A DNA stretch of 6,479 nucleotides from Candidatus Methanophagales archaeon (GCA_030668065.1 DAOUUS010000089.1:1-6479); one strand, 5' to 3'. Positions 1-5,590 are shown, counted from the stretch's first letter. The notes: generated from the sequence alone by a model not told the origin. Numbers and translations: made by a program.

Positions 1-135
1 CAGGTGCAAGCAGAAATTGCGGCCATGCCAGAGTTAAGTGGCAATAGTGTGCTTATTCTGGACGAGAGCGCGGACGCTAAGGCGGGGGAAAAGAGTGCGG
101 GATCCGGGCGGCAGTACAACGGACGGTTGGGAAAG
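1..135 (+). mobile_element. Internal fragment of an IS701-like DDE transposase
   Basis: The first 45 codons do not resemble HsdR. They match the first catalytic block of IS701-type (DDE superfamily endonuclease) transposases: a hydrophobic strand ending in the acidic motif SVLILDES (catalytic Asp at residue 20), then a basic stretch with EKSAG, then RQYNGRLGK. In the family this last motif runs on into an Asn-Cys-Gln-containing segment; here it is cut off after GRLGK, at bases 133-135, and HsdR sequence starts at ACA (136). The transposase N-terminus lies upstream of the window. Its remaining catalytic residues and the expected element end are missing, so this is a broken copy. Family assignment rests on motif recall, not a search. 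Confidence 0.75.
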
Positions 136-2007
136 ACACCGGGCGTGGTAAAAGCAGTGGAGAAGAATTCGGACGAGTTAAGGCAGGCGTTAGAAGATGG
201 TAAAGATATAATAACAACGACACTACAGAAGTTCCCGGTTATTTCCGATGCCATGACCAAATTACAGGGACACAGGTTTGCAGTCATCTTAGATGAAGCA
301 CATTCCAGCCAATCAGGCGAATCGGCAAAGCATTTGAAGAAAGCGCTATCTGCGAATCTTGTGGATGCGGAAGAAGAGGACCGGGACGAATATGACCCTG
401 AAGATGCGATCATCACGGAAATCCGAACCAGGGGACGGCAACCGCATATCTCATATTTCGCGTTTACCGCAACGCCAAAGAACAAGACGTTGGAACTCTT
501 TGGTCATAAGGATGCAGCCGGTAAGTTTGTTGCGTTCCATATCTATTCCATGCGGCAGGCGATAGAGGAAGAGTTCATCCTGGACGTTCTGGAACATTAC
601 ACAACGTTCAAACGCTACTTCAAGCTGGTGAAGACGATGGTGGGGGACAAAGAATACGAGCGGAAGAAGGCTGTACAACTGCTCACGTCATACGTGGATT
701 TGCAGCCTCATGCAATTGAGATGAAGAGCAGGATCATGTTAGACCATTTCATGGAAAAGACGGTGAATGCGATTCAGGGTCGTGGTCGTGCTATGGTTGT
801 GACTCGTTCAAGACTACATGCGGTAAAGTATTATCTGATGTTAAAAAAGCTCATGACTGATAAATATCTACCTTTCAAACCGCTGGTTGCTTTTTCCGGG
901 ACTGTTGAAGACCCAGATACGGGAGAAAAATACACAGAAATCAGCTTGAACCGGCTACCCCCAAGGGTCAGTATCACGGACGCATTCAAGACACCGGAAT
1001 ACCGGATTCTGGTTGTTGCAGAGAAGTTCCAGACGGGATTCGATGAGCCATTTCTGCATACTATGTTTGTGGATAAGAAGTTGGGAGGCGTGCATGCAGT
1101 CCAGACGCTGAGCAGACTGGACAGAACGATGCGTGGTAAAACCGAGACGTTAGTTCTGGACTTTGTGAATGAAGCGGAAGAGATCCAGAAATCATTTCAA
1201 CCTTATTTCCAGACCACGTTCATTGAAGAGGAGACCGACCCAAACAAGCTCTACGACCTGCAATCGGAACTGGAGCAGTTTGGAATATATACCACAGAAG
1301 AGGTAAAAGAATTTGCACTGATATTCTTCAATCCGGAAGAAAAAGCAGAGAAGCTGCAGCCGATATTGGATAGTGTGGTGAACGCCTGGAGATATTTAGC
1401 GGACGAAAATAAACAGGAAGATTTCAGGTCACTGCTGCAACGTTTTATCCGGTTGTATGGTTTTGTCTCTCAGCTCATTTCCTTTGAAGCGGTGGAGCTG
1501 GAAGAGTTGTATGTATTTGCGAAGAATTTGAACAGGAAACTACCAAAACGCGAAAAGCGTATTCCTAATGAAATTCGCGAGGCTGTGGATCTGGATTCTT
1601 TTAGGATTCAGGAAACATTTGTGGGTGGTCTGCCACTTACGAAAACCGATTCTGAGATACCATGTATCACCAATGGAAGACCACAACATGCGGAAGAAGA
1701 GAAAGACCTTTTGTCTAATATCATTAACGTACTCAATGAAACGTACGGGCTCAATTTGACGGACGAGGACAAGGTGGATATTGAGCGAATTAAGATTAAG
1801 TTAGAAGAGAACGAGGAACTCCGGGATGTGATGAACGCAAACAATACGCTTGAAAATATCCGTTATAAGTTCGATAAGGTGGTAGATTTTGAATTACGGG
1901 GCTTCGTTGATACTAAGATTGACCTGTACAAGAAACTCATGGACCCCTCAGTGAATGCAATGTTCAAACAGAAGTGGTTTGACGGGTATGTGTCACAGTC
2001 AATTTAA
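1..2007 (+). CDS. hsdR: Type I restriction enzyme R subunit, C-terminal two thirds, fused in frame to a transposase piece (5' end outside window)
   Basis: HsdR is the ATP-dependent translocase and nuclease subunit of type I restriction-modification complexes. Residues are counted from the GTG at 4, although the frame is already open at base 1. From about residue 45 the protein is typical HsdR: TPGVVKAVEKN and ITTTLQKF, helicase motif II DEAH at 97-100 followed by SSQSGE, motif III TATP at 155-158, a motif IV-like VVTRSR near 265-270, motif V region VVAEKFQTGFDEP at 337-349, and motif VI QTLSRLDRT at 367-375. A helical C-terminal domain ends in the usual LYKKLMDP...KWFDGY tail. Complete family members are near 1000 residues. 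The N-terminal PD-(D/E)xK nuclease domain and Walker A motif are absent, replaced by transposase sequence (residues 1-44). As it stands it should neither cleave DNA nor hydrolyse ATP normally. HsdM and HsdS are not in the window. No frameshift is seen after the junction, so the disruption may be recent or an assembly artefact. Confidence 0.9.
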   Translation, partial: QVQAEIAAMPELSGNSVLILDESADAKAGEKSAGSGRQYNGRLGKTPGVVKAVEKNSDELRQALEDGKDIITTTLQKFPVISDAMTKLQGHRFAVILDEAHSSQSGESAKHLKKALSANLVDAEEEDRDEYDPEDAIITEIRTRGRQPHISYFAFTATPKNKTLELFGHKDAAGKFVAFHIYSMRQAIEEEFILDVLEHYTTFKRYFKLVKTMVGDKEYERKKAVQLLTSYVDLQPHAIEMKSRIMLDHFMEKTVNAIQGRGRAMVVTRSRLHAVKYYLMLKKLMTDKYLPFKPLVAFSGTVEDPDTGEKYTEISLNRLPPRVSITDAFKTPEYRILVVAEKFQTGFDEPFLHTMFVDKKLGGVHAVQTLSRLDRTMRGKTETLVLDFVNEAEEIQKSFQPYFQTTFIEEETDPNKLYDLQSELEQFGIYTTEEVKEFALIFFNPEEKAEKLQPILDSVVNAWRYLADENKQEDFRSLLQRFIRLYGFVSQLISFEAVELEELYVFAKNLNRKLPKREKRIPNEIREAVDLDSFRIQETFVGGLPLTKTDSEIPCITNGRPQHAEEEKDLLSNIINVLNETYGLNLTDEDKVDIERIKIKLEENEELRDVMNANNTLENIRYKFDKVVDFELRGFVDTKIDLYKKLMDPSVNAMFKQKWFDGYVSQSI

Positions 2008-2062
2008 TTAGCGATTGGTAACAATAGGTAGGCGACCGGTATTCTTATAGTTGCGCTAAACG

Positions 2063-2992
2063 TTACATACACGTAACCACAAGAGCAATAACAAATACTT
2101 TCGCGACCATACTGCACAGATAATTTATAACTACCATCTTCATGCCCAACCGTCCAAACAGCGAAATATACATAGGAAGACTGATTTTCAGATAGACCAA
2201 AGTTATAATCAACATACTTCCAATAAGGAGCGTGATTATAGCCTGTTTCGCGTTTATCACGCCTTTAGCCATCAAAGCCGCAACAGTAGCGTAACCCGCG
2301 GAGAAATGCGCTAAATCCGCTATGAGTACCGTTATGCACTCTCCCGGTAAATCTAACAGGTTCAAGACAGGGAAAAAGAATGAACTGATATGGTCCATGA
2401 CTCCGAGCGCAAAAAGTAAATCCACGATCAAAAACGAGACTACCATTATCGGTATTATCTTCTTCAGCGTGGTAACAGATTTTTTTAATGCCGTTTTCAG
2501 TTTTTGATCGCGCGAAGTTTCCGTGAGATCAACTTGTATCTCCGTGTCGAAACACCTTCGTACAGGAAAGCGTAATCGCGAATAAACAAACGCAGCAAAG
2601 GACTGTAGAAACGCGGAAAAAAGATTTAGGCAAATGTAAATGCCGCCAATGAAGGGTCCTAAGAGCACAAGAGCAATAGGCGCCTGCACTCTTAACAGTG
2701 ATTCCCCCACGACAATCGGGAACGTGCTCATAACTACCGTTAGTATCGTCTCCTTATCGCCGATTTTGCCTTCGCGATAGAACCCCGCCAGCGTGGATTG
2801 ACCCGCGGTAGGATTGAAAAAAGAAGCGAAAAGCGCAAATACACATTCCTTCGGTAGGTTTGAAGCACGACAAAAAGGTTTTATTAACGGTGATAGTTTC
2901 CGTATCACGTTACTTTCCAGCACAAGATTCGCAATTATCACACCTAAGGTAATGAGAATTGCAGCGTTAACCAAATAAATCACGATGTTCAT
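2063..2992 (-). CDS. Gate-domain (nucleoside recognition) integral membrane protein
   Basis: A 309-residue, very hydrophobic protein with about eight predicted membrane segments, resembling stand-alone archaeal proteins with the Gate (nucleoside recognition) fold also found in nucleoside transporters, FeoB and SpmA/SpmB. Two halves repeat: residues 62-90 (TAGQSTLAGF...GKIGDKETI) align with 231-260 (SAGYATVAAL...GVINAKQAI), each a small-residue loop followed by a helix. A polar, probably cytoplasmic linker with many charged residues lies at about 140-178. The substrate is unknown; the fold alone does not show transport of nucleosides. The ATG at 2992 is followed at once by the first membrane helix. 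No Shine-Dalgarno is seen, but a TATA-like TTAAATAG lies about 31 bases upstream, fitting a short-leadered mRNA. It is convergent with the hsdR remnant and divergent from the substrate-binding protein. Confidence 0.8.
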   Translation of the reverse strand: MNIVIYLVNAAILITLGVIIANLVLESNVIRKLSPLIKPFCRASNLPKECVFALFASFFNPTAGQSTLAGFYREGKIGDKETILTVVMSTFPIVVGESLLRVQAPIALVLLGPFIGGIYICLNLFSAFLQSFAAFVYSRLRFPVRRCFDTEIQVDLTETSRDQKLKTALKKSVTTLKKIIPIMVVSFLIVDLLFALGVMDHISSFFFPVLNLLDLPGECITVLIADLAHFSAGYATVAALMAKGVINAKQAIITLLIGSMLIITLVYLKISLPMYISLFGRLGMKMVVINYLCSMVAKVFVIALVVTCM

Positions 2993-3022
2993 GTCTTAAT
3001 ACCGTTTAATTAATTAGACGAA

Positions 3023-3030
3023 CTATTTAA
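3023..3030 (-). promoter_or_regulatory. Possible TATA box for the Gate-domain gene
   Basis: TTAAATAG on the minus strand lies 31-38 bases upstream of the ATG at 2992. At the usual archaeal spacing, transcription would start about 8 bases before the start codon, consistent with the missing ribosome binding site. The match to TTTATATA is only partial. Confidence 0.35.
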
Positions 3031-3086
3031 TCTTGATAATATCGCTTTTTCTAAGGACGTTTTAAATTTTGTTTTTGTTCTGAAGA

Positions 3087-3094
3087 TTTATATA
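3087..3094 (+). promoter_or_regulatory. Archaeal TATA box upstream of the substrate-binding protein leader
   Basis: TTTATATA is an exact archaeal TATA consensus, preceded by purine-rich GAAGA, an acceptable BRE. Transcription would begin near 3113-3120, giving a leader of about 200 bases before the GTG at 3321, long for an archaeal mRNA. Other AT-rich tracts at 3098-3126 could also act as promoter elements. Confidence 0.55.
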
Positions 3095-3126
3095 TCAATA
3101 TAAATAAAAGCATACTAAATAAATAT

Positions 3127-3219
3127 ATGAGCAAAAATCATAATAAAATAAAGGCAATGGTGTTAACATCCCGCACCACGAAACTTAGTAGTCCGTTGCG
3201 CGCCCATTGTCAATACTAA
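3127..3219 (+). CDS. Possible 30-residue leader peptide
   Basis: The ATG at 3127 is about ten bases after the transcription start predicted from the 3087 TATA box, so it would be the first start codon on the message. The frame runs 30 residues (MSKNHNKIKAM...AHCQY) to TAA at 3217-3219. It covers the first arm of the hairpin described next and stops one base before the second arm. The peptide is basic and has no recognised relatives. A short open frame in AT-rich DNA can occur by chance; position is the only argument for it. Confidence 0.25.
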   Translation: MSKNHNKIKAMVLTSRTTKLSSPLRAHCQY

Positions 3220-3254
3220 CGCAACGGCAACTGATACTGTTGTAACATCGTTGC
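3193..3254 (+). promoter_or_regulatory. Structured leader with two mutually exclusive hairpins
   Basis: CCGTTGCG (3193-3200) is perfectly complementary to CGCAACGG (3220-3227), with a 19-base loop that itself contains ATTG-T-CAAT. The same second arm can instead pair through GCAACG (3221-3226) with CGTTGC (3249-3254), enclosing a smaller CAAC/GTTG pair (3228-3231 with 3239-3242). One segment with two partners is the layout of switching leaders. No known riboswitch motif is recognised; the conserved B12-box pattern of cobalamin riboswitches was not found. Confidence 0.4.
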
Positions 3255-3306
3255 AGATCAAAATATGAACACGCTTTGTGCATGACTGAAACTAATGACT
3301 AAAAAA

Positions 3307-3310
3307 GGAG
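3307..3310 (+). promoter_or_regulatory. Shine-Dalgarno site for the substrate-binding protein
   Basis: GGAG after an A-run lies ten bases before the GTG at 3321. An out-of-frame ATG at 3314, only three bases from GGAG, opens a six-codon frame ending in TAG at 3332-3334. The GTG is preferred because it is immediately followed by a good signal peptide, and an in-frame TGA at 3315-3317 rules out any start further upstream. Confidence 0.55.
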
Positions 3311-3320
3311 CAGATGAAGA

Positions 3321-4508
3321 GTGAAGGGAAATAGAACTTTATCTCGTCTTAATCTGCTTAATATAGTACTGGTGTTTAGCGCTTCTTGTTTACTGTTGGC
3401 GGTAATGCCTGCAATGGCGCAAGAACAACATAGTAGCAGCGTACCTTCAAATAAAGAAGACGTAGCGAGAGAAGTACTTGCCAATGAGATCATGCAGTAT
3501 CTTAGAGCAGAATATTTAGGTGAGCGAGTAGGTCATCTCTCTTCAGAAGAACTGCGTGAATCTGCGAGTTATTATCCGCACTACCCACGACATATTACGG
3601 ATTCCACGGGTAGGTCGGTGACGATATACAAGCCAATAAACAGGCTAATCGTTTTTTCCGCTACTTATGGTGACGTAATACGAATAGTGAACGCAAAAGA
3701 GCGAGTTGTTGGCGTTTCCAGCGCTATAACAAAAGATGAGTTTTATTCCCCGGTGCTAAGCAAATTACCATCCATAGGGAGTTTGTGGGAGCCTGATCTT
3801 GAAGCGATAATCGCACTTGAGCCGGATGTCATATTAACATGTGAGAAATTCCCAGCACCAGAAAAGGTAGATGATTTGCTCCCTGAGAACATCAAAGTCA
3901 TTCGTATGGTGTTCACTGATCCTGTAACTTTAGAAGAAGAACTGAATAAACTGGGATACCTCATGGACAAAGAGGAAGAGGCAGGAGAGTTCATTAAGTT
4001 CTATCGTGGGCATATGGAAACAATCGAAGGCCGATTAGAAGTACTCTCAGAGGATAGGAAGCCCAAAGTGTATTTCGAGTACTCTAAGGAGTATGAAGCA
4101 GCATCTGAAGGCTCTGTGCATCATCACTTATGCGTTTTGGCGGGAGGTAATAACATTGCTGCTGATTTATTAGGGGCATATCCAAAAGTAGATGCGGAAT
4201 GGCTGCTTGCACAGGATCCTGCGATTATTGTCAAATGGGCCCCACGTGATACATTGCAAATCAAGAGGGACGAACTAAAAGGGCGTACTGGTTTAGCAGA
4301 CGTCACAGCCGTGAAGGAAGAAAAAGTCTACGCAATTGCATATGAGATTACAACCAGACCTGCCTGCTTTGTAGGGGTGGTATACATGGCAAAATGGTGC
4401 TATCCTGAGCTATTTGAGGATATTGACCCGAAAGCGATATACAAAGAGTATCAGGCACGATTCCTGGATCTTGATATTGACCTGGATGTTGTATATCCCT
4501 CGGAGTAA
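3321..4508 (+). CDS. Secreted ABC transporter substrate-binding protein, iron/cobalamin (class III) type
   Basis: This 395-residue protein should capture an iron chelate, haem or corrinoid outside the membrane and deliver it to an ABC importer. It has a Sec-type signal peptide: basic residues 2-9, a hydrophobic core at about 11-30 and a likely cut after AMA (33/34). A helical, charged segment (35-90) matches nothing recognised. From about 91 it follows the BtuF/FepB (peripla_BP_2) pattern: ITDSTGRSVTIYKPINRLIV, then VVGVSSAI, a WEPDLEAIIALEPDVIL block at 156-172, a long connecting helix near 204-245, and a C-terminal lobe with VLAGGNNIA at 272-280. The cleft loop carries HHH at 267-269, where relatives often have small residues. 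There is no lipobox or C-terminal membrane anchor, so attachment to the cell is unclear. No permease or ATPase gene lies nearby. It starts with GTG. Ligand identity is not determined by the sequence. Confidence 0.85.
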   Translation: MKGNRTLSRLNLLNIVLVFSASCLLLAVMPAMAQEQHSSSVPSNKEDVAREVLANEIMQYLRAEYLGERVGHLSSEELRESASYYPHYPRHITDSTGRSVTIYKPINRLIVFSATYGDVIRIVNAKERVVGVSSAITKDEFYSPVLSKLPSIGSLWEPDLEAIIALEPDVILTCEKFPAPEKVDDLLPENIKVIRMVFTDPVTLEEELNKLGYLMDKEEEAGEFIKFYRGHMETIEGRLEVLSEDRKPKVYFEYSKEYEAASEGSVHHHLCVLAGGNNIAADLLGAYPKVDAEWLLAQDPAIIVKWAPRDTLQIKRDELKGRTGLADVTAVKEEKVYAIAYEITTRPACFVGVVYMAKWCYPELFEDIDPKAIYKEYQARFLDLDIDLDVVYPSE

Positions 4509-4570
4509 GCAAAACTAATATGGCATCGCGTAGCGAATAAAATGACAAGAAAGAATAAAATTTGATAATC
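4509..4570. other. Short AT-rich spacer after the substrate-binding protein
   Basis: The spacer contains only a weak TCGC-GTA-GCGA hairpin (4526-4536) just after the stop codon. It has no T-run, so a terminator is not convincing. Confidence 0.3.
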
Positions 4571-4778
4571 GGACGCAGAAGAACGCAGATAATCATGATT
4601 TTTAATATAAGGAATAGACGGAGGAGAGTTCTTCTATCGAGTTTATAATAAATTGGGTTATGGTTTTCTGGAAAAGGTTTATGAGATTGCAATGGTGATA
4701 TTAATTTTGGCACTAAACCGGAAGTTAAACGTAAGGCATTTGATACTTCGGAATATTTTTCTGCGTAAATCTGCGTCC
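4571..4778. repeat. 208-base element with 19-base terminal inverted repeats
   Basis: The left end GGACGCAGAAGAACGCAGA (4571-4589) and the reverse complement of the right end (4760-4778), GGACGCAGATTTACGCAGA, agree at 17 of 19 positions. The element encloses a decayed GxxExxY gene. The same ACGCAGA / TCTGCGT wording occurs in the direct repeats at 5591 and 6164, so this belongs to a dispersed repeat family. No target-site duplication is obvious. Whether it moves on its own or is carried with GxxExxY genes cannot be told from one window. Confidence 0.65.
4611..4768 (+). pseudogene. GxxExxY-family protein relic with internal deletion
   Basis: The frame from 4611 (in-frame stop just upstream, no start codon) reads FFYRVYNKLGYGFLEKVYE, containing the signature G-x2-E-x2-Y as GFLEKVY. 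After about base 4693 the similarity moves to another frame (4694-4768): GDINFGTKPEVKRKAFD, which resembles the C-terminal end of the same family. The middle, perhaps 60-70 of the usual ~125 residues, is missing, and the deletion shifted the frame. GxxExxY proteins (PD-(D/E)xK-like fold) have no settled function. The relic lies wholly between the inverted repeats. It cannot encode a working protein. Confidence 0.65.
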
Positions 4779-4804
4779 TGAATAGGTTTTTGAGCACGTC
4801 CCAA

Positions 4805-4819
4805 TAACGTATTACGTTA
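4805..4819. repeat. Perfect 7-base-arm palindrome next to the zinc-ribbon gene stop
   Basis: TAACGTA-T-TACGTTA ends one base before the stop codon of the minus-strand gene at 4821. It could be a transcript-end hairpin or a protein-binding site. It lacks a following T-run in the gene's direction, so a standard terminator is not supported. ACGTTAATTA here (4814-4823) recurs inverted at 5039-5048 on the other side of the gene. Confidence 0.3.
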
Positions 4820-4820
4820 A

Positions 4821-5027
4821 TTACGGTATTGAAAATCTTTCCTCTTCCATCGCATAACAGTCAAAGCAAAGAGTTCTTCCCCGAACATCTACAAATTCAT
4901 TGAGTTCTTGCCCACATTTTGAACACTTGATTTTCTTTACTTTCCTGCCACCCTCAACCGCTTTTTCGGCTTCCTTTGCCATCCACCTTTCCCTTCTTTC
5001 TTCGGCTGTTTCTTCCCTTCCCGGCAT
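4821..5027 (-). CDS. 68-residue zinc-ribbon-like protein of unknown function
   Basis: The protein begins MPGREETAEERRERWMAKEA. Residues 1-30 are a highly charged helix, followed by a compact domain with two Cys pairs, C35-x2-C38-G and C54-x2-C57, spaced like a small zinc ribbon, and a short acidic tail. The frame continues 34 codons upstream, to 5129, but those encode low-complexity, non-archaeal-looking sequence. The ATG at 5027 is preferred because a perfect minus-strand TATA box (5056-5063) places the transcription start about 5 bases before it, giving a nearly leaderless mRNA. A GTTAAT-ATA-ATTAAC palindrome sits between TATA box and start codon. Similar CxxC mini-proteins are common and mostly unstudied in methanogen relatives; nucleic-acid or protein binding is a guess. 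No operon partner is present. Confidence 0.65.
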   Translation of the reverse strand: MPGREETAEERRERWMAKEAEKAVEGGRKVKKIKCSKCGQELNEFVDVRGRTLCFDCYAMEEERFSIP

Positions 5028-5031
5028 TTTG

Positions 5032-5046
5032 GTTAATATAATTAAC
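5032..5046. promoter_or_regulatory. Operator-like palindrome over the zinc-ribbon gene start site
   Basis: GTTAAT-ATA-ATTAAC has perfect 6-base arms and covers the predicted transcription start (about 5031-5036). A repressor bound here would block initiation. AT-rich DNA gives such palindromes by chance fairly often, so position is the main support. Confidence 0.35.
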
Positions 5047-5055
5047 GTTTTTGTG

Positions 5056-5063
5056 TATATAAA
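5056..5063 (-). promoter_or_regulatory. TATA box of the zinc-ribbon gene
   Basis: TTTATATA on the minus strand, 29-36 bases upstream of the ATG at 5027, is an ideal archaeal TATA box for a leaderless message. It decides the short start for that gene. Confidence 0.6.
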
Positions 5064-5100
5064 GTGTAACGTATTTTTTATTTTTATGTTTGTTCTTAAC

Positions 5101-5108
5101 TTTATATC
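5101..5108 (+). promoter_or_regulatory. Divergent TATA-like box
   Basis: TTTATATC on the plus strand, 38 bases from the divergent TATA box at 5056-5063, would start transcription near 5130. It points toward the small Cys-containing frame at 5123-5275 and the debris beyond it. Confidence 0.35.
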
Positions 5109-5122
5109 TGAAGTCAAAGCGA

Positions 5123-5275
5123 TTGTCATTCGCTATATCTGGCGTTTCCGAGAAAAGGTGGGTGCAATGCGCAATTTGTGGTCGAAGAATAACAGTCCGC
5201 TACACACAAGTACAAACGACCAATAAACTCACTTCATGTGGCAAAAACTACCCGGGTAAAAGTCATGGCCTGTAA
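5123..5275 (+). CDS. Possible small Cys-containing protein or gene fragment
   Basis: A frame usable from TTG at 5123 (50 residues) or GTG at 5162 (37 residues) encodes WVQCAICGRRITVRYTQ and, later, SCGKNYPGKSHGL. It has a C-x2-C-G pair and one further Cys-Gly, as in half of a zinc ribbon. No relative is recognised. A TATA-like box lies upstream, but there is no ATG start and no clear ribosome binding site. It may be the tail of a decayed zinc-binding gene. A second Cys-containing stretch, ACKNHPGECKF, follows in another frame at 5268-5300, which could be its frameshifted continuation. Confidence 0.25.
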   Translation: MSFAISGVSEKRWVQCAICGRRITVRYTQVQTTNKLTSCGKNYPGKSHGL

Positions 5276-5411
5276 AAACCATCCTGGCGAATGTAAATTC
5301 AGCCTTTTTCGTTTTGGACTTTCGTTTCAAATGTTCACCTAAAATTAGCTAAAACTTCGCGCTCATTTTTTGAATACAGGATTGTTAGGGGTTAAGTTTA
5401 GTATAGAACTA
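5276..5411. other. Non-coding spacer with T-rich tracts
   Basis: No gene is seen. T-rich runs at 5301-5315 and 5367-5373 could end plus-strand transcription, but no hairpin accompanies them. The only protein-like stretch is the short Cys-containing frame mentioned for 5268-5300. Confidence 0.3.
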
Positions 5412-5590
5412 GGACACTTTTATATGCAAAAAAGTCATAAGTATTGGAGTGTCCGAAATGAAGAAAGAATTATTAATCCTGAAACGCAAGAAACCTGCAC
5501 GATAAAGGTTGGAGTAACCGTAAAATAGCAGGCCATTTATTTGCAAGCAAAGACAGCGTAGGTAAATGGGTGCAGATGGATAAACAAACT
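5412..5590 (+). pseudogene. Decayed 5' end of a transposase gene (N-terminal helix-turn-helix only)
   Basis: ATG at 5458 opens MKKELLILKRKKPAR and stops at TAA 5503-5505. In the next frame, from about 5492, the message continues with HDKGWSNRKIAGHLF and SKDSVGKWV, a helix-turn-helix typical of the N-terminus of transposases. One frameshift plus small changes separates the two parts. Similarity ends near 5580-5590, where the direct-repeat unit at 5591 begins, so the rest of the element is lost. Upstream lie a TATA box (5419-5426) and an inverted repeat GGACACT (5412-5418) / AGTGTCC (5448-5454), which may be part of the original element end. The IS family is not assigned. Confidence 0.5.
5419..5426 (+). 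promoter_or_regulatory. TATA box of the decayed transposase
   Basis: TTTATATG lies 32-39 bases upstream of the ATG at 5458, the right place for a leaderless transposase message. It lies in the loop between GGACACT (5412-5418) and AGTGTCC (5448-5454). Confidence 0.4.

Noticed and set aside
1608..1844. Minus-strand open frame inside hsdR
   Set aside because: Ser-rich shadow of the HsdR coding frame, which has strong family similarity.
2062..2077. GTTAC-N6-GTAAC hairpin at the end of the Gate gene as a terminator
   Set aside because: Only five base pairs, overlaps the last codons, and has no T-run after it.
3115..3320. Cobalamin or other known riboswitch in the leader
   Set aside because: The conserved B12-box pattern and other familiar riboswitch cores are not recognisable; only simple alternative hairpins are seen.
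4348..4797. A 149-codon open frame on the minus strand
   Set aside because: It runs antisense through the end of the substrate-binding protein and across the inverted-repeat element; it has no coherent domain, and the plus-strand genes explain the region.
4900..5226. A 108-codon open frame on the plus strand
   Set aside because: Its first half is the antisense of the zinc-ribbon gene and its sequence is Phe/Ser-rich antisense-like; no promoter or family match.
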